Below, piece after piece: positions 11,496 through 24,675 of a stretch of DNA of 64,000 nt. A program made the position numbers and the translations under genes. This stretch comes from Owenia fusiformis (Eukaryota; Annelida; Polychaeta; Sabellida; Oweniidae): assembly GCA_903813345.2 (NCBI GenBank), contig CAIIXF020000007.1, forward strand, positions 39,108,671 through 39,172,670, written 5' to 3'. Position 1 is the first letter of the stretch. Every line of letters starts with the position of its first letter. The notes beneath the pieces were generated by a model. The model searched no databases. It was given only the letters and a program-made list of their open reading frames with translations, and was not told where the DNA came from.

Positions 11496-11848
11496 CTTGA
11501 ATGTATTTCTAATTCAATGCAGCTCGAATGCTAACTCTGCTTCTTATTTTGTTTTATAATTTTCCGTTTGTTGCACTTATTTAGCGAACACAATTTTATT
11601 TCCCAAATGAATAATAAAGGCCTCGTAAAATACGAGTTCGAAAAATATTTAATTTCCTTGGATGATAAATGTTTTTGTTTGTAACATTGATCTCTTGGAG
11701 ATGGGAACAATGTTTTCTCTTCTAGCATTAGCAGACTGTAGTACATTTAAGCAATAATGTGGAACCAGTATGACGTCAACCTTAAACAGCGTAACACGTT
11801 TCGCATGACAAAAAACGAAAAACGTGGCAAAATGTATTACTTTGCTTG

Positions 11849-12267
11849 TCAATTGACCTTTTGCGATCAGAATTCAGGAATTTTGTTTATGGATACTGTT
11901 GTCACGTATTTCGTCTTATTGGTATGACGTCATATAGAAATGATATTAGACATGATGGAATCACGAAATGGCGGACACGTGGCAGTTTTGAGCTAAATAT
12001 ATTGTCGTTTCTTATATAAAAACCATGGGTCGGATATTTACCAGGTATGCCTATTTGACTAGATCATGAGTATGTCTATATATATGCGAAGTTTGGGTGA
12101 AATTCATACTAAACATCGATGCCTATAAGCGCCCCCCGTTTTTGTCAAAATCGGGGGGCGCTAAACCGCTATCTAAATCATGTCAGTAAGACCTTAGACT
12201 TGGTATGTGCTTAGCATGAATGTTGATCTAGTCAAATAGAACGCTTTCGTGAAAAATAAATCGATAA
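11849..12267 (+). mobile_element. 420-bp non-autonomous element, copy 1
   Basis: Nearly identical to 30,422-30,841 from TCAATTGACCTTTTGCGAT to GAAAAATAAATC. Contains a strong hairpin at about 12,129-12,165 (GCGCCCCCCG stem, loop TTTTTGTCAAAAT) and an inverted TTTGACTAGATCA / TGATCTAGTCAAA pair. No long terminal inverted repeat and no poly-A tail were seen, so the class is open (SINE, Helitron-like or other). Confidence 0.75.
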
Positions 12268-12389
12268 GAGGTATAGGAATAATTTCCGACAAAAATCATA
12301 CATGGGGAGTGGGGACCTACTAATTACCTTTTTATCACACCATCGGTGGGATATAGTCGTCATAGTCGTTGTGATCGTGGTCGTGATCA

Positions 12390-12600
12390 CTTTTTTTGTC
12401 ATCGCCATTTCAGGAAAAATTGGCACACATGATAGAGGTAATCAAGTTCTAGAGCTGCTTAACTTTTAGGTGGCCATCTTGTTTTCTGGCGGCCATTTTG
12501 AAGGTTTTTCGGAAAATCATGTCATCGCCATTTCAGGAAAACCGCTCAACGGATTTTCTCCAAATTCGCACACATGATAGAGGGTATAAAGTATTAGAGC
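12390..12600. repeat. Short duplicated segment
   Basis: A motif of GTCATCGCCATTTCAGGAAAA followed within about 30 bp by CACACATGATAGAGG occurs twice (about 12,399-12,440 and 12,521-12,583). The intervening sequence has diverged. Confidence 0.5.
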
Positions 12601-13009
12601 TGATTAAGTTTCAAAATTTGACTAATTTCTGATCTTGATTATTCATCCCGTGCAGACAGATCGCCTTAAATTACATTCGTATAATGCAAGACTCGACATT
12701 TAACGGGAAATTAAAATATGTTGTCACTCATGTAGTAAAATTTATTTTTACTGCTTAATAAATGGTGAATGACAGTCGCATTAAGTTTTACAAGTATGAG
12801 AATAGGATGACGTTTTGATATACTCGGGGTGGAAAATTTTCTAAGAGGCTCCGTTAAGGAAAAAATGACTTTTTGAGCTGGATGGAATTTCTGTGTATTT
12901 TCTATTCTATTAGGGTGTCCTGCATAAAGGATTTCGCCTGCGAAGCATATCACTCTTGCGAACATATCTAAATACTGGTCCGAAGAAGACATACCTTGAA
13001 TTTTTTAGA

Positions 13010-14640
13010 AAAAAATGGAAACTACAAGAAGTCAAAATGTTCAGCTGAAACAAAGTTGTAGCTATTCTATATCAATATTTTAAGTTATGTAAGGTTTTTC
13101 AGATGTTTCAAGACCTTCATTAGTATACTTGTGTCTAGAAATGTGACATTTAAGGACAAAATTTGGCATTTTTAATCATTTTCGCTTTCAGCATTTACAT
13201 ATAGTTCCTTATATCTCAAGTTTAAATGCTGACTGGTTGTTGCTTTTTTGATTAAATCTGTGCTTGTACATGTGTTCTTCCATTTAAGGTATAGAAAATG
13301 TATATTGGACAACCAATGCTCGTTTGAGAGCTTTCAGATCTTCCCTACCCCATTTATTATGGAAAATTACCGAAAAATATGAAAAAATAAAATAACTTGA
13401 AATTATAAACTTTAACAAAGTTGTAGCTATTCTATGTCAATATTATGTGTTATTTAATGTTTTTAACATATTTCAGAACCTATATCGGTATACAAGTGGC
13501 TAGAAATGAGACATTTAAGGACAAAACTTGGCATTTCTTTTTATCATTTTCGCTTTCAACAGTAATATATAGTTCCTCATATCTTGAGTTTTATGCTGTC
13601 TGATTGTTGCATTTTCAATCAAATCTGTTTTTTGCATGTCTTCTTCCATTTAAGGTATAGAAAATGTATAGTAGACAAACAATGTTCATATTAGAGCTTT
13701 CAGATCTCCCCTACCCCATCAATTATGGAAAATAAACAAGAAATATGAAAAAATAAAATAACTTGAAATTATACTGTATAGACTTTCATAAAGTTGTAGC
13801 TATTCTATATCAATATTATATGTTATTTAATGTTTTTAATATTTTTCAGAACTGTTATTGGTATTCAAGTGGCTAGAAATGAGACTTTAAGGACAAAACT
13901 TGCCATTTTTTAATCAATGCTACTTTCAGCAGTAACATATAGATCCTGATATCTTGAGTTTTATGCTGACTGGTTGATGCATTTTTGATTAAATCTGTTC
14001 TTGTACATGTCTTATTCCATTTAAGGTACTGAAAATATATAGTGGACAAACAATGTTCACATTAGAGCTTTCAGATCTCCCCTACCCCATTTATTAGGGA
14101 AGATGACCGGAAAATATAAAAAATAACTTCAAACTACCAGTATAAACTTTAACAAAGATGTAGCCATTCTTTATGTGTTATTGAATGCTATAATTATTTT
14201 TTCAGGACCTTCATTAGTATACTAGTGTTGAGAAATTAGACATTTAAGAACAAAATTTGTCATTTTTCATCAATTTTTCACCATTTCAACTTTTAGCAAT
14301 AACATATAGTTCCTTATATCTTGAGTTTTATCCTGATTGGTTGATGAATTCTTGATCAAATCTGTTCTTTTGCCTGCCTACTTTGATTTAAGGTATTTAA
14401 AAATGTATATTGGAAAGCCTGTCATTATATTAGAGCTTACATATCTCCCTTACCCCATTTATTTTGAAAAATAACCAGAAATATAAAAACCAAACAATTT
14501 CAAAGTATAGACTTTAACAAAGTTGTCGCTATTCTAGTTCAATACTAAGTATTATTTGATATTTTTCAGATGTGTCAGGAACTTCAAGAGTATACAAGTC
14601 TAAAAATTAGACATTTAAAGTTGAGTTGCAAATGGGCCGG
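13010..14640 (+). repeat. 367-bp tandem repeats, left arm of element 2
   Basis: The motif CATTTAAGGTATAGAAAATG or a variant appears near 13,281, 13,647, 14,018 and 14,385, giving a period of about 367 bp. Each unit also has AAGTTGTAGCTATTCTA and a CCCTACCCCATTTATTATGG segment. Confidence 0.8.
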
Positions 14641-14997
14641 GTATTCTCTATCTTTGTCCATTGGGCTTTTCTGGTTATAATATGTAGCAAACTGCTCATG
14701 AATCTATGCAATTATAGTAGAACACTTGGAATATATTTAAAGTAGTGTGATACTTACAACCAGAGATCAAACCATATTGGTTGAATTCCCTCATATCAAT
14801 TGCAATGTTGTCAAAGGCTTGGTGATTTCCATATTACACCTAAGTGTGGTGTAATTAGGAAGTTCATGATAGATATTGGGCTTGGGGATATTTTGGTAAA
14901 TGCAAACATTGTGAAATGAAGAACAGCCAACAAGATGATTTTGGAAAGTATTACAAAATGGGAAGCTGTCTTTGGTTTGTGAAGCAATGTTGCTGTA

Positions 14998-16039
14998 CAG
15001 GGTGTCCGGAAAGTAAAGATACAAATGCTCTAATTTCAATAGATTTACCCGTTGTAAGATGAAATTGCTACAGATTATAGAATGACATTATAACAATTAA
15101 TCCTGCAACTGTCATGACAATTTGTTTCAAAATGAAAAAGTTATGGTTGTTATGGTAACGGTAGTCCCTGGTATGTGGAGCAGTGTCACAATTATATTTT
15201 ATAATTTTTTTCTCCAGCTCATATCATCTTGACACTCCATCATCTGTTGTATTATACATCAAATTATGTACCACAACAGCAAAAGAAGTAGTACTGTAAG
15301 AGCTGATGCTATTTGGTCATTTGACATTACTACTTTTATCCAGTATTATGTATTTCCCAACATTATCTAAACATTCATGGTGCATCTTGACCAGAGATTT
15401 AAGACCTGACAATACCGCTTATGTCCATCTCTCAGATTACTGATCAAATAGCTTCAAGCAGTCTCATTTTCTTGTTGAACTTCTAACAAATATTGCTTTA
15501 AGATTTTCATAAATGTAGGAGTCCAACGGGACCTTCTCGGTGTAATATGGGCCATTGTACAAAAAGGTTTAATGTCAAGACATTCAATTGTAAGGTTTGT
15601 TTTCTTTGCTTTGTGAATTGGTGCATTCAGGAGGTGCACTATTGACTTTCCTATTAATCCAGGGACCTTTTTTCTAAGCACTTAAATAATGTTTCTTTGA
15701 TTATACTGGTTAGTGACTTTATATAGTTATGATATGCATCAGTGATATCATTAGTCTAAAGAGAATACTATGGCAGCAAGAATACAATATTGAACAAAAC
15801 AAAACATTGATAGGAAATACAATAATAAACACTGTTTCAAATGGTTAAATTCTAGCAATTTATGACAATTTAGCGACATCGTGGACTGCTCCGCATACCC
15901 CTGACCACCCCTGACCACCGTAACCATGACAATCGTAACTTTAACATGTTTATGTTATAAAAGTTGGTAGATGAATTGTAATCTAAACCTAAATCTATTA
16001 AAATTAGAGTGTTTGTATCTTTACTTTCCGGACACCCTG
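14998..16039. mobile_element. 1042-bp mariner-type non-autonomous element nested in element 2
   Basis: Ends are CAGGGTGTCCGGAAAGTAAA and its complement, extended to about 50 bp of terminal inverted repeat, with TA on both sides (14,996-14,997 and 16,040-16,041). The interior has no recognisable transposase; a 75-codon minus-strand frame at 15,454-15,681 has no family signature. Confidence 0.8.
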
Positions 16040-17140
16040 TATCTCTAAATTATGGGATGAATTTCACTTATGGCAGAGCTGCTATTGAACTTTGCAAATA
16101 CTGATCATGAATAAGTTGACACTCTCCTTATGGCCCATGCAGTGCTGCAGACAAGACAAAGGAATTCAATGTTGAGAGAATTTGTATTCAGTCTGATGAT
16201 ACAGAATGTTGCTTGCAAAGAAGGATGAGAATTCAAAAGAGCTCTTAAAGTTTCTTGTCCTTCAAGGTAGCATTCTAAATTACTATATGAATCTCAAAGT
16301 GCAATACCTATTTGAAGATATATCAAAGATGGGTGTCTTGTACCAGTACTCACAAACAAACCTTCGTAGCAACACAAGACACCATATGTCCTTGGCAATT
16401 CACAAATGTAAAATGGCAAAAGGCAGGGAAAATTGCAAATACAAAGTTTCTAGTCAAGGGTGTATTGCTACTTGTCCATGTGGCAATAAACAACACAGTG
16501 CACATTGTTGGACAACATTTTAGGATGAGTTTCTCAGAACTATAAAAATCATTTAAAGATCTTACATATCTGAATATATAGCTTGTGGTGTCATGAGCAG
16601 CTTAGACCTTTAAAATGACTTAAATGCAGCTCTAACATAGAACCAGGGAGATTTGAAAAATCAGGCTGTTGCTGGATTAAGTTCGAGAGTTGTGAACAAT
16701 CATGTTTATATATAGACATATCCTTTGATTCATATGAGAGTAAACTGTGAAATAACAAAATTATTTCGCCCTATTCTATTTTTGAGTAATCTTTTAAAAA
16801 CTGTATTTGTGTTTAAAACACATTTTCCATGCTTTGAAGATAATAAAACACATTTTCCATGCTTTGAAGATAACAAGACACATAATTGAATATATATGAT
16901 CTAAAATATGTCAACTAATCGCCATTCAACTAAAAATATAAACAACTATTGCTGAAAGTGAAAAATTGGTCATTTTGCCCATTTATGTGTCATTTTTTGA
17001 TTTTAGTGTGCTAATAAATGTGCTTAACTTTTGAAAAGTTAAGCATATTAACATACAATAATAACATTTGTGTTGGTTTTCTTATTAAATGGTGGAGGGC
17101 AGATCTTAGCCCTCTAACAAAAACATTTGTTGTCTTACAT
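16040..17140 (+). other. Spacer of element 2, possible gene remnant
   Basis: A plus-strand frame at 16,206-16,523 (105 codons, starting MLLAKKDENSKELLKF and ending with a Cys-His cluster CIATCPCGNKQHSAHCW) is the most protein-like stretch in the spacer. The sequence upstream has scattered stops in all frames. I do not recognise a family; it could be a decayed element-encoded or captured host gene. Confidence 0.25.
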
Positions 17141-17149
17141 ACATTTTCT

Positions 17150-18890
17150 TTAACTTAAATCAAAGAAGACAGATTCAATATATGAATCTATCATCAAAGA
17201 ATTATAATTGTGGAAAATTATATGCTACTGCTAAATGCAGAATGCTAAAAACGCCAAATTTTAGACACGTGTAATCAAATGAAGGTTACGTTAAATAATA
17301 CATAGTATTGATAGAGAATAGCTACAATTTTGTTAAAGTTTATGTTTTGAAATTACTTTTTCATTTACATTATAAATGGGGCAGGGGAGACATGAAAGCT
17401 ATAATATCAACATTGGTTGTCAAATATACATTTTTCTATCCTAAATGGAAGAAGATATGTACAAGAACAGATCTGACCAAGAATGCACCAACCAGTCAGC
17501 ATAAAACTCAAGATATAGGGACCTATAGGTTGTTGCTGAAAGCGAAAATGAAAAACTGAAAGCTCTACTATGAACATTGGTCATCCACTATACATTTTTT
17601 ATATCTTAAATGAAAGAAGACATCTACAAGAACAAATTTGACTAAGAATGCACCAACCAGTCAGCATTTAACTCAAGATATAAGGACCTATATGTTATTG
17701 CTGAGAGCGAAAATGGTAAAAAAGCCATGTTTTGTCCTTAAATGTTTCATTTCTAGGCACTAGTATACCAATAAAGGTTCTAAAATATCTTAAAAACATT
17801 AAATAACACATAATATTGATATAGAATTGCTACAACTTTATTAAAGTTTATAGTTTCAAGTTATTTTATATTTTCATATTTTTCTTATAATTTTACATTA
17901 TAAATGGGGTAGGGGAGATCTTAGTTCAACAAGTTAAACCCAATACCACGGCTTTCATTTATTAATCTGAATGTTCTTGTTGCCGTGGCTGGGTTTAACT
18001 TCCATGCTATGCTTTCATTTGTTGCAAATTCTCACTATCAGTTATTAATTAAACGCGCATGGAATTTCATGCGCTACCATAGGCCACCATTAAATTTTTT
18101 GCATTAAAGGCTAAATAGGCACGGACGTTAAACCTAGGGCGGGCCACAAGATATGTCAGATAAGAAATAAGGCACAGACTAGGTTTAACTTGTTGAACTA
18201 GGGAGATCTGAAAGCTCTAATATGACCATTGGTGGTCCACTATACATTTTCTATACCTTAAATGGAAGAAAACATCTACAAGAACAGGTTTGATTAAAAT
18301 TGCAACAACCAGTCAGCATAAAACTCAATATATGAGCAACTATATGTTACTGCTGAAAGCTAAAATGATTTTAAAAAATGCCAAGTTTTGTCCTTAAATG
18401 TCTCATTTCTAGGCACTAGTATACCAATAAAGGTTCTGAAATATCTGAAAACATTAAATAACACATAATATTGATATAGAATAACTACAACATTGTTAAA
18501 GTTTATAAATTCAAGTTATTTTACATTTTCATATGTTTCAGTAATTTTTCATAATAAATGGGGTAGGGGAGATCTGAAAGCTCTAATATGACCATTGGTG
18601 GTCCAATATACATTTTTCGTATCTGAAATGGAATAAGACATATACAAGAATAGATTTGATCAAAATTGCAACAACCAGTCAACATTAAACTCAAGATATA
18701 AGGAACTATATGTTACTGCTGAAAGCGAAAATGATCAAAAATGCCATATTTTGTCCTTAATTATCTTATTTCTAGACACCTGTACACTAATGAAGGTCCT
18801 TAAACATCTGAAAAACATTAAATAATACATAGTGCTAATATTAAATAGCTTGAGTTTTGTTTGAGTTGAACATTTTGACTTTTTGTAGTT
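17150..18890 (-). repeat. 367-bp tandem repeats, right arm of element 2
   Basis: Inverted relatives of the left-arm units, with CCTTAAATGGAAGAA-type landmarks near 17,441, 17,605, 18,256 and 18,623. After removing the inserted 288 bp (MITE plus duplication), spacings are about 164 (a shortened unit), 363 and 367 bp. Confidence 0.75.
17922..18200. mobile_element. 279-bp MITE with 9-bp target duplication
   Basis: Termini TAGTTCAACAAGTTAAACC and its complement match over 19 of 20 bases. The 9-bp GGGAGATCT is duplicated exactly at both sides (17,913-17,921 and 18,201-18,209). Other satellite units show the uninterrupted target. A 9-bp duplication is typical of Mutator-like elements. Confidence 0.85.
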
Positions 18891-19099
18891 TCCATTTTTA
18901 GCCTATTTTTTCTAAAAAATTCAAGGTATGTCTTCTTCGGACCAATATTTAGATATATTCGCAAGAGTTATATGCTTCGCAGGCGAAATCCCTTATGCAG
19001 GAAACCCTAATAGAATGAAAAATACAGAGAAACTCCATCCAGCTCACAAAGTCATTTTTTGCACAATTCTCACACCTTCCACCCCGAGTAATATTTCAA

Positions 19100-20210
19100 A
19101 GTAACTCGTTTGAAAAGTAATTGCGGTGATTGAAATTATGAAATTATGATGTAAAGATAAAACCGCAACGAGATATTTGCAGAACTATTTGTAAAACTAT
19201 TAAGAAATATACATCACATATCGAATTTTTTTTAAAAAACATATATAAATAGGCCTAGTAAGGCCTCGAACTTATGATCGGACATAAGTATGATGTGTAC
19301 TTCAAGGTAACTTAATAAAGTAACATCATACGTACGTTCGATCATAATTTCGAAATAGGAACTTCTTGACACTTTTTATATGACACATAGTTATATTTAT
19401 GAGTTTTAGACCCTTATATGGGAGTTTTAGTCATTATATACCACAAACCACCATTTTTCAAAAACCTGGAGTTTTAAAGAACATACCGCAAAAACTTCCT
19501 TTTGAAAAAATCAACCGTATAAACTACAGTTTTTTCAAAAGTCGACTGTAAAAACTCCCGTTTTTTCAGAAATCTACCGTAAAAACTCCCGTTTTTTGAA
19601 AATCTACCAGGCAATCAGGCAATAGCAATTATTATGTAAATCAAGAATCCTGAATCCTGAGATGTATGGTCACGTTTTGCTAGGGGCATTGTACCCTCCC
19701 CACTCCTTAGGAACTCCCGGGAGTGCAATTAGCTCGGGAACTCTAGGGTTATAATTGTAGCTTAAACACTGGTGATCACTGGTGATTCTTCGCCATACCT
19801 ATTTTCTTAAAATATATGCACTTGTCGACGAATACCCCCAATCAGACTTGCAAATAGACTTCTAAATAAGCAATTGAAAGGATGGAAGTCCCGCATTTTG
19901 TTTTTTGAAACATTTCTAAATCTCCGCCATTTAAAATTCTTGCTGCAGCTGAGATTAGATAAGACCGCATATTCATAGTATAACCGCGGTGGCGTCTAAT
20001 ATCCGTATGCATGGTGCACGATATGACCGCCGGTCTATTACTGGCAACTCTTGCAGTTTGCCCGGCCCACTGACGAAGAAAAATCAAAAATAATCGAAGA
20101 CTAAAATACCTCAAATCTACCCATATTCAAGGTATTTTTGACACACGCATGGTATCTTACAAACATAATGATTGATACAATGTTTGGGGAAAGCGGGATG
20201 GAATCTAATG
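19100..20210. other. Non-coding interval between elements 2 and 3
   Basis: Includes an imperfect 30-bp repeat of AAAAACTCCCGTTTTTTC type at about 19,470-19,605. Otherwise nothing is recognised; the 90-codon minus frame at 19,842-20,114 lacks family features. Confidence 0.4.
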
Positions 20211-20235
20211 ACAATCACAGCAAAAAATGCGTATG

Positions 20236-20970
20236 AATACAATGAATCCTGACATCAGGATTCATACAGGATATGCACGCAGTGTGCCAAACCGGTATAA
20301 ATCCTGACGCCTGGATTCATACAAGATATGCACACGGTGTGCCAATCCTGTACGTATCCTGAGTCAAGATTTATACAGGATACGCTTGCAGTGTGCCAAA
20401 CCTGTATAAATCCTGACGCCTGGATTCATACAAGATATGCACACAGTGTGCCAATCCTGTACGTATCCTGAGTCAAGATTCACACAGGAAACGCTCGCAG
20501 TGTGCCAATCCTGTATGAATCCTGACGCCTGGATTCATACAGGATATGCACGCAGTGTGCCAATCCTGTACGTATCCTGAGTCAAGATTCATACAGGATA
20601 TGCTCGCTGTGAGCGAATCCTGTATGAATCCTGACACCTGGATACATACAGGATTGGCACACTGTGTGCATATCCTGAACATAACCTGTATCAGGATTTA
20701 TACAGGATTGGCGCGTGTAGGAATCCAGTATGAATCATGCCTCCTGGATTCATACAGGATACGCTCGCAGTGTGCCAATCCTGTATGAATCCTGATGCCT
20801 AGATTCATACAGGATATGCACGCAGTGTGCCAATCCTGTACGTATCCTGAGTCAAGATTCACACAGGATAGGCTCGCTGTGCGCGAATCATGTATGCATC
20901 CTGACGCCAGGATACACATGATATGCACACAGTGTACCATCCTTTACGTACTCTAAGTCAGGATTTGTAT
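20236..20970. repeat. Palindromic minisatellite, left arm of element 3
   Basis: Tandem units of about 60-120 bp built from ATCCTGTATGAATCCTGACG, GGATTCATACAGGAT and GCACACAGTGTGCCA. The units are themselves largely self-complementary, so both strands show similar short open frames; none is a gene. Confidence 0.85.
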
Positions 20971-23900
20971 AAGTTTGAGGGAGATGGTTTAATCCGGTTT
21001 AAGCTCACTATTATAAATCGATTAAGGGATTGATGATAAAAGGATGGGACAATATGTACATGTATCTTGCCTAGGCTCCTAAATATTCTATGGCGGCCAT
21101 ATTTTGCAAATGTACGTATAGTGGTTATTTACTGGTAGGGACTCAATATGGGTTTTATTACGAAGGACAATATCAATACGCGTACGAAACCTTTTCTTGT
21201 AAACAAAAAAATCAACAATAAGTATGAATCCCACGAATGGGTTTCCTTGATCATTGATCTTAACCACACAATACTAGTACAGTATATACTTGTTTGATTG
21301 CATTTTTGGTTTTTCACGGGTATGATATTCAAGGGACCTCGATTCCGGTCCTTGATTGCAGTCTATGCATTAGGTTTTATGAAGTACTATTTTAAATTCC
21401 TCATTTTAGATATCACAGATAAACAACTAAAATTTGATGTAAAAATATTACCATAGGCCTTTAAAATCAAAGTAACCTGCCATATAGAAATCAATCCTCA
21501 TCATGTTGCTAACAAACAGCAGAATTTGGCATTAATATCAAAGGTAGAACTGGACAATAAATAATAACAATAAGATATCGTTTTAGATCCGGGTTTTGGA
21601 TGTACAGTTCTATCTTTTCGAAAAAACGTCGAATGGTTTTTCTGTACCTTGAATTTAAAATTGATACGTGTAAGAGCAAAATATCAACAGTTACATGTAC
21701 ATATTTTCATCTTAAAAGGTTTTCCCTAGGCCGGAAAGAATTGAAATAGGACCGTTTCAAGAAATGAGTGATTAATAGAAATCTGATGTGGGAAGCAAGT
21801 GGATCTAATTTACCAAAAATGTGTATTTAAGATCTAGCATGGACTTTCAATAATATCTATCGAATGCCCATGGATCTAGTACATTTGGGCCACCTGGGAT
21901 AGGGGCCCGGGGATAGCGGAGTTGATCGTCACTTTAGTTTAGCCATTACATATCGTGTAAGTCAATCAACCAACTATCCGAGTGCTAGAATGCGGAGCTT
22001 GGTTGTAGGGTATATTATGCATATAAAGATACTTTGGAGATTTTTAGACATGGCAATGAGTGATATAAGCCAGACATATTGAAACGTTTTGGCTTGCTCG
22101 GTAGATCTGATTCTCTCTTTAAGTAACCCTGAAAAGTATTACCCAGTAAGAGCATCTAGAATTAGAAAATGTAGCTTTGTCTTCACGCGTCCTTTTGGTA
22201 TCAGTTATGTTCTCAAATGTCAACCTTTGTGCTTCATTTTGAACTTGGAATTTGCATTAAATTGATCAAATGTGTGCAGTTGATGTCCATATCAGCCTCA
22301 ACTTGGATTTTTTTGTTGTTCATTTGCTTTCTTACGTGTATTTCCATGTATAGTTACTTTGCTTGGTTCCTCGCTTTGTTTGTTGCTTATATGGTTGCAC
22401 ACTTGCTTGGTTGCTTGCTTTGTTTTTGCTTGGTCAGTTTCTTGCGTTCTGTTGACTGGTGATTGCAAAGCTGGTCGCTTCCCTTGAAAGTTGGTTGCTT
22501 GGATGTTTTGTAGTTTGCTTGATTAGTCAATCGATGGGTAGGTGGTTCCCCGGGGGTGGTTCAGTCGGTTGGTCAATTGGTTAGGGTATCGATAATTTTA
22601 TTTTTCAGTTTTGAGACCGGAAGTCAGATTTCTATCATGATTGCAGATGAGGGGGGGGGGGGGTACGTATATGATCAGATTTGATGACGAATATGCAAAA
22701 TGTTAAAATGCCCAGGGTTTAAATATTTTACACTACATGAAAGTATTAATGTTAAGACTATGAAATATGATCTCAATTTTGGATTTACTATTCTTCTACT
22801 GTAGCGTCTCTTTTCCTTGTAGCATGTATCTCAAACAGGGACAATGGGGGCACTATAGAAGCGGACCATAAAGCAGAATTCTCAAACGGCTATCTGTTGT
22901 AGGATCGTGAATTGTTTTGTTTAGTTCTTTAGTTCAACTGTTGCCTTTTGTGCATATCCAGAATAGAATATTTAATCTGATTTGTTCCACCTTTCGTTTC
23001 GCTCAGTTCTGCAAAATTATGTTGATATATCAACATTTTTGGGTTGTTTCATTTGCGAAATAATTGTAATTAAGAGACACTAGATGGGGGGGGGGTGAGT
23101 TTGAATTGATTCTCTTCACAGGATTTGATATACACATCTGTAAGGAGCATACTCGTTTCCCAGTTTGATTTTCAATCAAAACATTATACCTTGGAGACAA
23201 ATTAATGCTGTAAGTAACTAATATTAAATGATAACAAAAGATTAATTACTTAGTCTATGTCTTTGTTTTTATAACTGCGGAAGTGTACCACCTTGGTTAC
23301 AGAAGAGATCATCGAGGAATTACTTTAGATTTTATGAATATAATTATTCTTTGCCTCTAGTCTCATTTCTTAAACCTGCCTCTAATTTGTGACAAACTAT
23401 TTCAGCTATTTGACAAAACCAAAAGTTACTACATTATAGTCCCCCCTTGCACTGTCGAAGTCTACGTCTGTTTTTCAAGTCCCGGGCCCACATTGGGCGA
23501 TATGTGTAAAATATGCATTTAGATTTGTTACTTGGAGAGGCACACAGAAGCAAACTCACTGGAGACATTGATAGATAATCAGGATTGAGAGTAAATGGTG
23601 AATACACGGGGCATTGTACCCGGAGCATTGTATTCTCCGATTTCGAATATATGATTCAGATTCGGAGAGTTATTCTAAGCCCGGGTTTCTAATCAAATTA
23701 TTACTCCTATAGTGATGCAAGACAACAATACACATCATATTCTGTTTTTGAACATTATCACTATAATTATTTTGGGAACATGAGACATCAACCGCCGATA
23801 TAGATATTGACAACGTGATGCATATGTAGACTCTATGTATGTCATTGTCGCCATTTAGCATGTACACTTAAAGATTATCAGTCAAAACGATTTTCAAAAT

Positions 23901-24220
23901 ATAATTTACTCTGAGTCAAGATGCTAGAAAAAGTATTTTTATTTCAGATTTCATTTTCCCATGGCTTTACAAATGTGAGAACTGATATCATAAGTTACAT
24001 TGCGAATACGTCGTCTGATTGCTGTATTTTTAAAATAACATCCGAACTAGACGACATGTATATAAATAATCCAATTTACTTTGATATTATAACATATACA
24101 GGTACAATATACAATTATTGACCTCTCCAGAGGTTTACTGTCAAAATTATATCCCGAGACTGTAAACCGAGACCGAAGGTCTCTAGCGAAAGCCCGGAGT
24201 TTTAGCCATACAGTATGACG

Positions 24221-24431
24221 CAGGCCCGTAGCCAGGATTTGCCATGGGAGGTTCACTTCTTGAAAAATTCCAAAGGGGGGTTTACTTGTGCCAATGTTGG
24301 TCCAAAAATGGCCGAAATCAGTTTAAAAAGTGTTCAGAATGGTGAAAAACCGCATGATTTTGAAGGATTTTATTTGCCGGGGGGGGGGGGGGGTAAATCG
24401 AACCCCTCGAACCCCCCTGGATACGTGCCTG
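24221..24431. mobile_element. 211-bp MITE of the CAGGCCCGTAGCCAGG family
   Basis: Begins CAGGCCCGTAGCCAGGATTT and ends with an imperfect complement (CCTGGATACGTGCCTG). The 5-bp TGACG is repeated on both sides (24,216-24,220 and 24,432-24,436). Related copies: 60,628-60,802 and a fragment from 38,887. Confidence 0.7.
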
Positions 24432-24643
24432 TGACGGGCCTGATATCTAGAGGGGGCTTGATAATGATCAGGGGTGCCGGGTAAACAAATATTCTTATTC
24501 CCCGTCGAACATGAATACAATTATATTTGCATGGAGATGAAGGGCTGACGCAAGTGTAGTTAATTTGTTGTTGTATCATATTGGCTAAATCATAAGTAAA
24601 TAAGTCCAGAAATACATGGACAAAATGTAATCAGAAAGGTGGA

Positions 24644-24675
24644 CCATGGGCTCTATCAGGTGGTAGAGCCCATGG
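24644..24675. other. Perfect 12-bp-stem hairpin
   Basis: CCATGGGCTCTA, an 8-base loop, then the exact complement. Isolated; function unknown. Confidence 0.7.

Larger units (their letters stand above)
12820..19090. mobile_element. 6.3-kb fold-back element with inverted tandem arms (element 2)
   Basis: The left end (TACTCGGGGTGGAAAA at 12,821) and right end (complement ending at 19,090) match over about 190 bp, including a shared GAAGAAGACATACCTTGAATT at their inner sides. Weaker similarity continues some 50 bp outward. Inside, about 4.5 copies of a 367-bp unit (13,010-14,640) face inverted copies in the right arm (about 17,150-18,890). The spacer (about 14,640-17,150) holds decayed sequence and a separate 1042-bp inserted element; a 279-bp MITE interrupts the right arm. 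No transposase is recognised. Confidence 0.65.

Noticed and set aside
12711-12992. 93-codon minus frame beginning MSSSDQYLD, also open in the right end of element 2
   Set aside because: It lies in the terminal repeats of element 2. Differences between the two ends change amino acids freely and the right copy ends early, so coding constraint is not evident.
20236-20970. Several 69-80-codon frames on both strands
   Set aside because: They are translations of a self-complementary minisatellite; the same peptides appear on both strands.
22217-22462. Hydrophobic 81-codon frame that might look like a membrane protein
   Set aside because: Comes from T/G-rich low-complexity DNA (repeated TTGCTTGGTTGCTT); no conserved feature.
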